Source: Streptomyces cirratus
GTDB lineage: Bacteria; Actinomycetota; Actinomycetes; Streptomycetales; Streptomycetaceae
NCBI RefSeq assembly: GCF_014650775.1
Contig: NZ_BMVP01000012.1
Location: 1-64,000, forward strand
DNA: 64,000 bases
Direction of reading: 5' to 3'
The translations under genes and the position numbers were made by a program. The stretch's first letter is position 1; every line of letters begins with the position of its first letter. Of this stretch, positions 16,879 through 25,560 are shown in pieces. The notes beneath the pieces are model-generated. The model made no database searches. It saw only the letters and a program-made list of their open reading frames with translations, and was not told the DNA's origin.

Positions 16879-18936
16879 TCAGGGGGCCTCCGTGCGGGCC
16901 AGGAGCACCGCCACGTCGTCCTGCGGAGCCGTCGGCAGGAGCCGCTCCAGGATCTCGTCGCACAGCTGCTCCAGCGGCCGCGCCGGCTGCCCGAGGGCCT
17001 GCGCCAGCTGGTCCAGCCCCTGGTCGAGGTCCCGGTGGCGGGCTTCGATCAGCCCGTCCGTGTAGAGCGCCAGGAGGCTGCCGGGCGGCAGCGGCACCTC
17101 CTCGGTACGGAAGTCCGTGCCGCCCGCTCCGAGCGGTGTCCCGGGCGGGCCGTCGAGGAAGGTCACCTTCCCGGTGGCGCCGACCACCGCGGGCGGCGGG
17201 TGCCCGGCCCGGGCGATCAGGCAGCCGCCGGCCGCCGGGTCGTGGACGGCGTAGACGCAGGTCGCCATCTCGTTCTCACCGAGATCGGCCACCGTGGCGT
17301 CCAGCGACCGCAGCATCCACTCGGGCGGTACGTCGTGGCGGGCGAGCGTCCGTACGGCCGTACGGAGCTGGCCCATGACGGCCGCCGCGTGGATGCCGTG
17401 GCCCATCACGTCCCCGATGACCAGTCCGGTCCGGCCCCGGGGCAGCTGGATGACGTCGAACCAGTCGCCGCCGACGTCGTGCGCGCTGGCGGGCAGGTAT
17501 CGGCCGGTCAGTTCCAGGCCGTCGACCCGGGGTACGGCGCTGTTGGTGAGGCTGCGCTGGAGGGTGAGCGCCGCCCGCCGCTGGGCGGTGTACATGCGGG
17601 CGTTGTCGATGTTGAGCGCCGCGCGCGCCACCAGCTCGTCGACCAGGACGCAGTCCTGCGCGTCGAAGGGCTCGCGCTCGCCCAGCCGGGTCACGGTGAC
17701 CGCGCCGAGGACCGTGCCGCGCGCCACCAGCGGGACCAGCCGCGCCGACCCGAGGCCGGCCAGGTACCTGCGCAGGGGGTCGGCGCGCGGGTCGGTGATG
17801 AGTGCGGGGACGTCGTTCGCGTACAGGTTCATGGGCCGGCCTTCGGCGATGACCCGTTCGTAGACGGTCCCGGCGGGGATCTTGAAGGTCTGGCCGGGGG
17901 CGAGGGCGGCGGTCGGCGCGGACGGGTCGGGAAAGGTGACGGCGAGCCGGCGCAGCACGCCCCGGTTGGAGAAGGCGGCGTCGTCGGGGCCGAGGACGGC
18001 TTCCAGCAGCTGCACGTCGGCGGAGTCGGCGAGCTGCGGAACGAGCAGGTCCACGATCTCCCGGGCGGTCTGGTCGAGGTCCAGCGTCGTCCCGATGCGG
18101 GTGCCGGCCTCGGCGAGCAGGGCGAAGCGGGTACGGGCCCGCTCGGCCTCCAGCTGCGCCCGCTGGCCGTCGGTGATGTCGATGAGGGAGGCGATCACGC
18201 CGAGGGGGCGGCCGCCCGGGTCGAGCAGCGGGGCGTACGAGCATGACCAGGTCCGGTCGTGGTCGGGGTCGGCGGGGGTGCGGCCGGTGCGGCGGACGTC
18301 GACGACGGGGGTGCCTCGCTCCAGCACCTGTCGCATCATCGCCTCCAGCGCGACGGCGTTGACGCCAGGCACCACCTCGGTGAGCCGTTTGCCCAGGTGG
18401 GCGGCGGCCGGGACACCGTTCATCCGGGCCAGCGCGTCATTGACCCGCAGGAAGCGCAGGTCGGGGCCGAGGGTGGCGAGCCCGATCGGCGACTGGGTGA
18501 ACAGGCTCTGGAGGGCGGCGAGGGAGTCCCGCATGTGGAGGACCTCGGAGGTCTCCACGGCGACGAGCATGGCGCCCGGACGGCCCTGCGGGTCGATGGC
18601 GGGCACGATCCACATCTCCATCGTGACGCGGTGCCCGTCGCGGTGGCGTACCGGCAGCGTCCCGACGACGGTCTCGCCCGCCTGGACGCGGCGGGTCAGG
18701 TCGGCGGCGAGCTCGCGGTTGGCGTCGGGGACGAGGACGGCGTTACCGGGCCGGCCGATGATCTCCTCGGGGCGGTGGCCGAGCAGGTCCTGGGCGGCCA
18801 GCGACCACTGCACGACCCGGCCGTCGGCGTCTTCGCGCCACAGGGCGATCGGCAGCAGCTCCCGCAGTACGCCCGCGTACCCGACGACGCCCGGCGGCTG
18901 ATCGGGGACCTCGCTCGTCAACCGGTATCTTTCCAA
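16879..18936 (-). CDS. Cytosolic SpoIIE-family phosphatase with PAS and GAF domains
   Basis: A 685-residue protein with two PAS domains (about 20-135 and 140-255), a GAF domain (about 270-440) and a PP2C/SpoIIE phosphatase (about 460-680; GGDWFDV near 488, GDVMGHGIHAAAVM, ALYTDGLIE). It has no membrane segment or HATPase, unlike its convergent neighbour. Phosphatases of this type dephosphorylate anti-anti-sigma factors of the STAS family. The start is TTG 18936 with GGTGAGG about 8 nt upstream; downstream starts would shorten the first PAS. The tail-to-tail gap to the neighbouring phosphatase is only 37 bp. Confidence 0.88.
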   Translation of the reverse strand: MERYRLTSEVPDQPPGVVGYAGVLRELLPIALWREDADGRVVQWSLAAQDLLGHRPEEIIGRPGNAVLVPDANRELAADLTRRVQAGETVVGTLPVRHRDGHRVTMEMWIVPAIDPQGRPGAMLVAVETSEVLHMRDSLAALQSLFTQSPIGLATLGPDLRFLRVNDALARMNGVPAAAHLGKRLTEVVPGVNAVALEAMMRQVLERGTPVVDVRRTGRTPADPDHDRTWSCSYAPLLDPGGRPLGVIASLIDITDGQRAQLEAERARTRFALLAEAGTRIGTTLDLDQTAREIVDLLVPQLADSADVQLLEAVLGPDDAAFSNRGVLRRLAVTFPDPSAPTAALAPGQTFKIPAGTVYERVIAEGRPMNLYANDVPALITDPRADPLRRYLAGLGSARLVPLVARGTVLGAVTVTRLGEREPFDAQDCVLVDELVARAALNIDNARMYTAQRRAALTLQRSLTNSAVPRVDGLELTGRYLPASAHDVGGDWFDVIQLPRGRTGLVIGDVMGHGIHAAAVMGQLRTAVRTLARHDVPPEWMLRSLDATVADLGENEMATCVYAVHDPAAGGCLIARAGHPPPAVVGATGKVTFLDGPPGTPLGAGGTDFRTEEVPLPPGSLLALYTDGLIEARHRDLDQGLDQLAQALGQPARPLEQLCDEILERLLPTAPQDDVAVLLARTEAP

Positions 18937-19057
18937 CGCACCGACCTCACCCCGGGTGGGCCTGTTTCCTACCGATTCACCCTAGCCGAGTGCCCGGCGC
19001 CGGGCGCTGCGGTCGCCGTGCGGCGGACGGCCCGGGCGGGCCGCCCGCCGGGGCGGG

Positions 19058-19540
19058 TCAGAAGTCGACCTGGACGCGGGCGTCGGCGCGGCCCACGGAC
19101 TCCAGCTCCCACATCGCGCAGTAGAGGTTGCGGATGTACTCGATGTCCGTGTCCCGGGCGCGCGCCTCCGTCACGGGGTAGAGCACGGTCAGCTCGTACG
19201 ACTTCTCGCGGTTGATGTCACCGTCCTTGTCCCTCCATTGGCCGCGCCCTTCCTGGAGGGTCAGGCCGGCCGGGAAGCGGGGGGTGACGACGTCGGCGAT
19301 GAACTTGTTGAACTGCTCGTCGGTGATGGGCGGCTTGCCGTCGTGCCGGCCGGTGCCGAAGTACAGGCTGGTGGAGACGTACGGTCTGCCCCGTTCCGCG
19401 GCTCCGTCCTGGTGGACCGCCGAGGCGGCGGCGGGTGGCTGGAAGGTGGCGTTGGACGCCGGGCTCGCGGAGGCGAAGAACAGCACGGCCGCCGTGAGTA
19501 CGGCGGCGGCCGCGGGCAGCGATATACGTATGGGGCGCAT
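19058..19540 (-). CDS. Secreted DUF3574 protein
   Basis: A 160-residue protein with an N-terminal signal or anchor (SLPAAAAVLTAAVLFFASASPA). The mature part has the DUF3574 pattern: YVSTSLYFGTGR, ITDEQFNKFIADVVTPRFPAGLT, GQWRDKDGDINREKS and LTVLYPV. The function of DUF3574 is unknown; proteins with it are small and exported. It lies downstream of the repeat-protein gene but is separated by 72 bp, so it may have its own promoter. Confidence 0.85.
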   Translation of the reverse strand: MRPIRISLPAAAAVLTAAVLFFASASPASNATFQPPAAASAVHQDGAAERGRPYVSTSLYFGTGRHDGKPPITDEQFNKFIADVVTPRFPAGLTLQEGRGQWRDKDGDINREKSYELTVLYPVTEARARDTDIEYIRNLYCAMWELESVGRADARVQVDF

Positions 19541-19612
19541 GGGGTCCCTATCTGTGGCAGTGGTCTTGGGGGGGTGGTGTCTCGGGGGAGTCCCGGGTCC
19601 GGCCCGGGCGGG

Positions 19613-20581
19613 CTACGGGGTGCGCGCGGGTTCGGGACCCGGCAGGTGCTCCTGCAGGAAGACCGCCGCGTCCCGCAGCCCTGCGGGGACGCGGGGTGCC
19701 CGGCGCAGGAGGCGGACCGTCCCCCCGAGCGACCCGGCCGTCCGGGCGGAGCCGATGCGGGCGGCGCGGGGGGCGAGGTCGGTGATCAGGTCCTCCGCCT
19801 CGCGCCAGGCCCCGGCGCGGGCCAGGGCCCCGAGGAGTTCCGCGGCGAACAGGTGGCGGTAGGAGGGGCCGGGGGCCGTGGCCGCCCGGTGCAGGAGGGG
19901 CAGGGCCCGGTCCCACTGGCGCAGCCGGGCCAGTACCCAGCCCTGGTGGCCGGTCAGCTCGGCCTGGTCGATCCACCACGCCCAGTGCGGGTCATGGCGG
20001 GACACACCGTCCAGGAAGCGGCTCTGGGCCCGGGAGATCAGCTCCAGGGGCTCGCGGTGGGCGCCGAGCAGGGCGGTCGCGTGTGCCTGGCGGATCAGGA
20101 CGAGACTGCTGACGCGGGCGGGCAACGGGCGAGCTCCGGCGACGCGCGAGACGGTCTCCAGGGCGGCGCGGGCGTGCCCGGTGTGGGTCTGGAGCATGCT
20201 GTGGTTCAGCCGGACCAGCCGGGCGGTCCAGCGGTCGCCGCAGAGTCCGGCGAGGGCCAGCGCGCGGGCGTTGGCCCGGTGCGCGTGCCGGTGGAGGCCC
20301 GCGTCGAAGAGGATCCAGCCGATCACCTCGGACAGCTCGGCCAGCACCGCGATCCGGTCGCCGCTGTGGCCGCGCAGGCGGTCGGGTCCGGCGGAGAGTT
20401 CCGGGTGGCGGCGTACGGCCTCACGGGCGGCGGGGACCGCGGCGCGGGCGCCGTGCGTGGCGTCGAGGTGCACGAGCCGCTCTATGGTGCGCGCGGCGTC
20501 GGCGATGCGGGCGTCATCCTGGGCGCGGGCGTCATCCGCGGCGCGGCCGCCGCCCGCGGTCGGCGCGGCCGGGGCGCTCAC
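19613..20581 (-). CDS. Alpha-helical repeat (TPR-like) protein, third gene of ImmA operon
   Basis: A 322-residue, Ala/Arg/Leu-rich protein made of helical hairpins (for example HAHRANARALALAGLCGD, TGHARAALETVSR, WREAEDLITDLAPRAARI), resembling the TPR half of Streptomyces XRE/TPR regulators but lacking an HTH. GTG 20581 is chosen as start because it overlaps the preceding TGA (GTGA), the same coupling as between the first two genes. It has no catalytic motif, so a scaffold or sensor role is likely. It could be a former transcriptional regulator that lost its DNA-binding part. Confidence 0.75.
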   Translation of the reverse strand: MSAPAAPTAGGGRAADDARAQDDARIADAARTIERLVHLDATHGARAAVPAAREAVRRHPELSAGPDRLRGHSGDRIAVLAELSEVIGWILFDAGLHRHAHRANARALALAGLCGDRWTARLVRLNHSMLQTHTGHARAALETVSRVAGARPLPARVSSLVLIRQAHATALLGAHREPLELISRAQSRFLDGVSRHDPHWAWWIDQAELTGHQGWVLARLRQWDRALPLLHRAATAPGPSYRHLFAAELLGALARAGAWREAEDLITDLAPRAARIGSARTAGSLGGTVRLLRRAPRVPAGLRDAAVFLQEHLPGPEPARTP

Positions 20582-21792
20582 GAGGTCGCCGTCCACGCCT
20601 CGGGCGGCCGGCCGCTGCGGCCGAGCGCGGTGAAGGAGGAGGCGACCTCGGTCAGCCACTCCACCTCGTCACGGAAGTCCTCGTAGGGCGGCCGTGCGGG
20701 GATCTCGGAGGACTCCGCCTCCTCGGCCCCGTCCTCGGCGGCCCGGCTCAGGGCGGCGCGGACCTGGAGGGCTTCGCCGAGGGGCGAGGTCGGGTCCTCC
20801 GGGAGGCCCAGCGAGCGGGCGACGCGGGAGAAGTCCGCGAGTGAGAGCGAGGTGCGCAGGATCAGCTGCCCGTCGCGGATCTCGATCACCCGCCGGTACA
20901 GGCTGTAGTGCAGGTCCCTGGGCGGCAGCAGGTCGCGCGCCCAGGAGCGGGGCGGGTCCAGCGCGATGTCGGGGGACGCCTGGTGCAGGGCCCACCACAG
21001 GGGGCGCAGCCGGAGGTAGGCACGGTAGCTGCGGCCCCAGGCCCGGGCGCGGGTGAGGTGGATGCCCCAGGCGGGGATGGTCCATCCGGTGACCTGGAGC
21101 AGTGCGCCGATGCTGCCGCAGGCCCACTGGACCGGGTCGAGCCCCGCACCGTCGAAGTGCAGCCGGGTGCCGGCGATCTGGATGCCCCGGGTGACGCAGT
21201 AGACGAGGATGAGCGTGGCGCCGACGGTGACGGTCCGCATGCCGGCCGCGAGCCACTGGCGGTTGGCCACCTTGGTGAAGCGCAGCGACAGCCGGACCGT
21301 CTCTGCCTGTCCCACGGCGCATATGAGCAGGTAGAAGGTCATGTAGAGGGCGTACCCGCCGTGGTGGATGCTCAGCAGGATCGTCGACGTCGCCGTGTCG
21401 GAGTGCGCCACCGGGCCCACGACGAAGGAGGAGGTCACGAGCACGCAGAGCGCGGCGCCGAAGAACAGCAGGCGCCTGCGGGCCATCCGCCGGGCCTGCG
21501 CGGGCGGCGAGGACCAGTGGACGAGGACCACTTGCTGCGCGGCGGTGAGCACGACCACCGCCACCTGGGTGATCAGCGAGGTGATGTTGGGGACGCCGAA
21601 GAACCCCGAGATGTGCAGCCGCAGTTGGTCGAGGTCGACGAGGAAGCTGATCCCGGAGCACAGGAAGTACACGCACAGGGCCCACAGCGCGATGTCGTGC
21701 TTGCGGCGCACCAGGTCCGGGAGCCGGTACGCGAAGGCGGCGAGACCGACGAAGGTGCAGATCCAGGCGAGGGCCGTGTAGAGCGCCGTCAC
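20578..21792 (-). CDS. MAB_1171c-like putative membrane transporter
   Basis: A 404-residue integral membrane protein with about seven helices in the first 240 residues (ALYTALAWICTFVGLAAFAY, LWALCVYFLCSGISFLV, ITQVAVVVLTAAQQVVLVHW and others) and a soluble C-terminal part rich in basic and aromatic residues (RDLLPPRDLHYSLYRRVIEIRDGQL). This layout matches the actinobacterial MAB_1171c family, annotated as putative transporters without experimental function. GTG 21792 overlaps the stop of the ImmA-type gene. The coupling on both sides suggests one protein complex or one pathway. Confidence 0.8.
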   Translation of the reverse strand: MTALYTALAWICTFVGLAAFAYRLPDLVRRKHDIALWALCVYFLCSGISFLVDLDQLRLHISGFFGVPNITSLITQVAVVVLTAAQQVVLVHWSSPPAQARRMARRRLLFFGAALCVLVTSSFVVGPVAHSDTATSTILLSIHHGGYALYMTFYLLICAVGQAETVRLSLRFTKVANRQWLAAGMRTVTVGATLILVYCVTRGIQIAGTRLHFDGAGLDPVQWACGSIGALLQVTGWTIPAWGIHLTRARAWGRSYRAYLRLRPLWWALHQASPDIALDPPRSWARDLLPPRDLHYSLYRRVIEIRDGQLILRTSLSLADFSRVARSLGLPEDPTSPLGEALQVRAALSRAAEDGAEEAESSEIPARPPYEDFRDEVEWLTEVASSFTALGRSGRPPEAWTATS

Positions 21793-22364
21793 TGCGGTTC
21801 CGCCTTGCCGAGGCCCTGCTCGATGCGGGCGACGACGTCGGCGGCCTCCTCGGGTACGGCCCACGCGGGTTCGACCCAGCGCTTGGTGGCCCGGGCCAGG
21901 ATGAGCGAGGCCATGGTCTCGGCCTCCTGCTCCTCGTCGTCGCTGTAGCGGGAGCGCATGAGCAGCCCCCGTACGCCGGCGGGGTCGACATTCGACAGGA
22001 GCGGGCCGGAGGAGGTTTGGTCCAGTGGTACGGACCCGCGGTGCTCGAAGGCGATGTGGGCGAGTTCGTGGGTGATGATGTGTTCTTTGTGTGCGGGCGA
22101 AGCGGACTTCTCGAACGCGACGACATCGAAGTCGTCCAATTTCAGCCACAGGCCCAGCAAATGGCGCTCGGGGAAGGAGGTCGGAATCAGATGAATGGTG
22201 CGGCGGCGGCTCTCGCTGAGATAGCGGTGGAGTTCGTCGATTCCGCAGCCGTGCTCCATCCCCCACTCCACCAGCATCGCCTCGCAGGTACGGCGGACCT
22301 TTTTGAGCCGGCGCCTACGCCGTCTGTCCTCCGATGCCGGCGACGCTGAGCCCGGTATCTTCAT
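21789..22364 (-). CDS. ImmA/IrrE-type zinc metalloprotease
   Basis: A 191-residue protein with a zinc HExxH motif, ITHELAHIAFEHRG (His99, Glu100, His103), and an acidic stretch, DDEEQEAETMASLILA (about 142-157), likely to supply the third ligand. The N-terminus is strongly basic (SEDRRRRRRLKKVRR). ImmA/IrrE relatives cleave XRE-type repressors, for example in phage-like elements or stress responses. No HTH target gene is adjacent, but the operon ends with a TPR-like protein. It is the promoter-proximal gene of a three-gene GTGA-coupled operon. Confidence 0.85.
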   Translation of the reverse strand: MKIPGSASPASEDRRRRRRLKKVRRTCEAMLVEWGMEHGCGIDELHRYLSESRRRTIHLIPTSFPERHLLGLWLKLDDFDVVAFEKSASPAHKEHIITHELAHIAFEHRGSVPLDQTSSGPLLSNVDPAGVRGLLMRSRYSDDEEQEAETMASLILARATKRWVEPAWAVPEEAADVVARIEQGLGKAEPQ

Positions 22365-22616
22365 CCCTCAGTCCTCCGGCGGAACTCGTCGGCTGCCCTC
22401 CCCTGCCCGTGCCCGATGATCTCCGGGGCAGACGACGCGGTCATGATGTCACACGCCAACTCCCTTCTGTCCGTTGTGGGTTCTATCCGGCCACGCCCCG
22501 CCGGTTTCCGCCGAAAGCGAGCGGGGGTGAATACTGCGTCCGGGATATGCCTTGCGGAAATTCAGTACGGAGCCTTATGCGCGACCCCTGCGCGCTGCCG
22601 CACGCGGGCGCTCCCG

Positions 22617-23129
22617 TCAGCCCAGGGCGGCGGCGAAGACGGCGTGGGCGGCGGCGTCGAAGAGGACGAAGCGGACCTCCTCCACCGCGGTCGGCGTGGT
22701 GCGCACCGTCTCCACCGCGATCCGGGCTCCGTCGTCCATCGGCCAGCCGTAGATCCCCGTGGAGATGGCCGGGAACGCGACCGTACGGGCTCCGAGCTCG
22801 TCCGCGACGCGCAGGGATTCGCGGTAGCAGGAGGCGAGCAGCTCCGATCGGTCCTCGTGGCGCGAGTACACGGGCCCGACGGTGTGGATGACGTGCGTGG
22901 CCGGAAGCCGGCCCGCCGTGGTGGCGACGGCCCGGCCGGTGGCCAGGCCCTTGCCGTAGTGGGTGCGGCGCAGCTGCTCGCAGGCGGCGAGGATCTCCGG
23001 TCCGCCGCGCCGGTGGATGGCGCCGTCCACTCCCCCGCCGCCCAGCAGCGAGGAGTTGGCGGCGTTGACCACGGCGTCCGCGTGCTCCGCGGTGATGTCG
23101 CCCTGGACGAGGGTGATGCGGGGGCCCAT
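22617..23129 (-). CDS. Macro-domain protein, probable O-acetyl-ADP-ribose deacetylase
   Basis: A 170-residue single macro domain. Motifs are QGDITAEHADAVVNAANSSLLGGGGVDGAIHRRGG at the N-terminus (the ADP-ribose loop) and PAISTGIYGWP near residue 120. MacroD-type enzymes remove ADP-ribose from proteins or deacetylate O-acetyl-ADP-ribose. The start overlaps the stop of the CrtI-like oxidoreductase (TGATG), so it is translated from the same message. The reason for pairing an ADP-ribose hydrolase with a desaturase-like enzyme is not clear. Confidence 0.9.
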   Translation of the reverse strand: MGPRITLVQGDITAEHADAVVNAANSSLLGGGGVDGAIHRRGGPEILAACEQLRRTHYGKGLATGRAVATTAGRLPATHVIHTVGPVYSRHEDRSELLASCYRESLRVADELGARTVAFPAISTGIYGWPMDDGARIAVETVRTTPTAVEEVRFVLFDAAAHAVFAAALG

Positions 23130-24547
23130 CAGGAGCCCTGCCGGAGGTGGCGCCAGACGGCCTTGGCGGCGTTGTGGCCGGACATGCCGTGGACTCCCGG
23201 TCCGGGCGGGGTCGCCGAGGAGCACAGGAACACCGCCGGGTGGGCGGTGGTGTACGGGGACAGGGTGATCTTCGGGCGGAGCAGCAGCTGGAGCCCGGAG
23301 GCGGCGCCGCAGGCGATGTCCCCGCCGACGTAGTTGGGGTTGCGCGCGGCGAGCTGCGGCGGCCCGGCGGTGGCGCGGGCCAGTACGAGGTCGCGGAAGC
23401 CGGGTGCGAAGCGCTCCAGCCGGCGTTCCATGGCTTCGGTGAGGTCGCCTTCCCAGCCCGCCGGTACGTGCCCGTACGCCCAGAAGACGTGCTTGCCCTC
23501 GGGCGCCCGGCCGGGGTCGACGAGGCTCGGCTGGGCGGTGATCAGGAACGGGTTGCGGGGGGCACGGCCGCCGGAGGCCAGTTGCAGGGCGGCGTCCACG
23601 TCGCGGGTGCGCGGGCCGATCTGCACGGTGCCGGCCCGGCGCGCCTCCTCGGCGGTCCAGGGGACCGGGCCGTCCAGCGCGTAGTCGATCTTGAAGACGG
23701 AGGCTCCGTAGCGGTAGCCGTCGTACGCCCGGCCCAGCCGGGCGATCCGCGCCAGCGCGGTCGGCGAGGTGTCGAAGACGTACGCGCGGGCCGGGGGCAG
23801 GTCGTCGAGGCGCTTGACCTCGAAGTCGGTGTGCACCGTGCCCCCGAGGTCGCGCAGGTAGGCGGCGAGGGCGTCGGAGATGGACTGCGAGCCGCCGCGC
23901 GGCATCGGCCAGCCGCCGGCGTGCGCGGCCAGCGCGAAGACAAGGCCGACGGCGCCGGTCCCGATCCCGTTCAGCGGTGCGATCACGTGCGCCACGAGAC
24001 CGGCGAACAGCGCACGGGCCCGGTCGTCTCTGAAGCGGCGCATCAGCCAGGTGGCGGGCGGCAGCCCGCGGAGCCCGAAGCGGGCCAGGGTGACCGGGTC
24101 CCTGGGCAGCGCGGTCGAGGGCAGGGACATGAAGTCCCTGGACAGGGTGTCCCATCTGCCGAGGAACGGTTCCACCAGGCGGCGGTAGGCGCCCGCGTCG
24201 CGCGGCCCGAAGGACGCCGCCGTCTGGGCGACCGAGCGGGCCAGCACCGCGGCCGTGCCGTCGTCGAACGGGTGCGCCATGGGCAGCGGGGCGTGCAGCC
24301 ACTCCAGCCCGTACCGTCCCAGCGGCATCGTCGCGAACACCGGCGAGCCGATGCCGAGCGGGTGCACCGCGGAACAGGGGTCGTGCCGGAAGCCGGGGAG
24401 GGTGAGTTCCTCGGTACGGGCCCCGCCTCCGACGCCGGCGGCCGCTTCGAAGACGGCCACGGACAGCCCGCGCCGGGCCAGTTCGACGGCGGCGGTCAGC
24501 CCGTTGGGCCCCGCCCCCACGACGACCGCATCGAGAATCGAGGGCAC
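23129..24547 (-). CDS. FAD-dependent CrtI/phytoene-desaturase-like oxidoreductase
   Basis: A 472-residue flavoprotein with an N-terminal dinucleotide-binding motif, DAVVVGAGPNGLTAAVELARRG, and a C-terminal FAD-contact region, FLCSSATPPGPGVHGMSGHNAAKAV. The layout matches the phytoene desaturase/PYROXD2-like family. No carotenoid genes are nearby, so a carotenoid substrate is not supported; it may oxidise another lipid. GTG 24547 is chosen because AAGGAG sits 8 nt upstream and the Rossmann fold begins there. Confidence 0.85.
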   Translation of the reverse strand: MPSILDAVVVGAGPNGLTAAVELARRGLSVAVFEAAAGVGGGARTEELTLPGFRHDPCSAVHPLGIGSPVFATMPLGRYGLEWLHAPLPMAHPFDDGTAAVLARSVAQTAASFGPRDAGAYRRLVEPFLGRWDTLSRDFMSLPSTALPRDPVTLARFGLRGLPPATWLMRRFRDDRARALFAGLVAHVIAPLNGIGTGAVGLVFALAAHAGGWPMPRGGSQSISDALAAYLRDLGGTVHTDFEVKRLDDLPPARAYVFDTSPTALARIARLGRAYDGYRYGASVFKIDYALDGPVPWTAEEARRAGTVQIGPRTRDVDAALQLASGGRAPRNPFLITAQPSLVDPGRAPEGKHVFWAYGHVPAGWEGDLTEAMERRLERFAPGFRDLVLARATAGPPQLAARNPNYVGGDIACGAASGLQLLLRPKITLSPYTTAHPAVFLCSSATPPGPGVHGMSGHNAAKAVWRHLRQGS

Positions 24548-24638
24548 CTTACGACTCCTTCGTCCGGCGGTGGCACCGCGTGTGAGGCGGCGGTGCGTCC
24601 AGGCGGCACTGTATTGAACACACGGCGGGGGCGGCCCG

Positions 24639-25463
24639 TCATTCGCCGCGTAGCAGCTCGCGGATCCGGACCGCCGTCGCCTCGTCGCGGCCCACGGCGA
24701 AGGGCAGCGCGTTGTCCCGGTCCACCCGGAAGGGCACACCGGCGACGGTGCTCTGCGCGCCGCCCGCCTCGGCGACCAACAGCAGCCCGGCCGCGTGGTC
24801 CCACGCCGAGGGCCAGGTGAAGGCCAGTCCGTCCATCTCGCCGCGGGCCACCTTGAGGTACTCCAGGCCGGCCGATCCGCAGGGGCGGGCCGCGACCCCG
24901 GGCACGTCGAGCCGGGCCAGGGCGCGCTTGTCCTCGTCGGAGGTGTACAGCGGGTGGGCCATGGCGACGCGCAGCACGGCGCCGGGCTCCGGGGAACCGC
25001 TGTGGATGCGCTCGCCGTTGACGTAGGCGCCTTCGCCTCGCACGGCGGTCGCCAGCTCGTCCAGCGCCGGGGCGTAGGTCCAGGAGGCGAGGATCTCGCC
25101 TCGGTGGGCCAGCGCGACCAGGGTGCAGAAGCCGGGGTCGCCGCCCACGAACTGCCGGGTGCCGTCGACGGGGTCGACGATCCACACGGGCGCGTCGGCG
25201 CGCAGCGCCGCGTACACCGTGGGGTCGGCGTGCACGGCCTCCTCGCCGACGACGGCGGAGCCGGGCAGCAGACGGGTCAGCGAGGCCGTGAGGTACTCCT
25301 CGGCCTTGCGGTCGGCGACGGTCACCAGGTCGTGCGGGCCGCTCTTCTCGTCGACCTCGTGCTCGGCGAGCTGCCGGAATCTCGGCATGATCTCGACCGC
25401 GGCCGCCTTGCGGACGGCTTCCTCGACGGCGGACAGGTCAGGGGCCGGGAATTCTGTGATCAT
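24639..25463 (-). CDS. Inositol-monophosphatase-family phosphatase
   Basis: A 274-residue Mg2+-dependent phosphatase. The metal-site motifs are VVGEEA, IVDPVDGTRQFVGG and SAWDHAAGLLLVAEAGG. Family members hydrolyse inositol phosphates, fructose-1,6-bisphosphate, histidinol phosphate or 3'-phosphoadenosine phosphates; the sequence does not settle which. The ATG at 25463 is preferred because the fold begins there. It is followed after 91 bp by the CrtI-like gene on the same strand. Confidence 0.87.
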   Translation of the reverse strand: MITEFPAPDLSAVEEAVRKAAAVEIMPRFRQLAEHEVDEKSGPHDLVTVADRKAEEYLTASLTRLLPGSAVVGEEAVHADPTVYAALRADAPVWIVDPVDGTRQFVGGDPGFCTLVALAHRGEILASWTYAPALDELATAVRGEGAYVNGERIHSGSPEPGAVLRVAMAHPLYTSDEDKRALARLDVPGVAARPCGSAGLEYLKVARGEMDGLAFTWPSAWDHAAGLLLVAEAGGAQSTVAGVPFRVDRDNALPFAVGRDEATAVRIRELLRGE

Positions 25464-25560
25464 GCCTCCATCACACCACGTCCGGCTGACAAACCCCACC
25501 CGCTGTCCCGGCGGCCCGGAGCACTCCCGGTGGACGGCAGGTGTCCGTGCCCGGCCGTGC

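Noticed and set aside
21789..22364. ImmA/IrrE-type gene taken as a sign of a prophage or integrative element
   Set aside because: No integrase, excisionase, attachment repeat or phage gene lies nearby.
23129..24547. CrtI-like gene read as carotenoid biosynthesis
   Set aside because: No crtB, crtE or other carotenoid gene is in the window, and the partner gene is a macro-domain protein.
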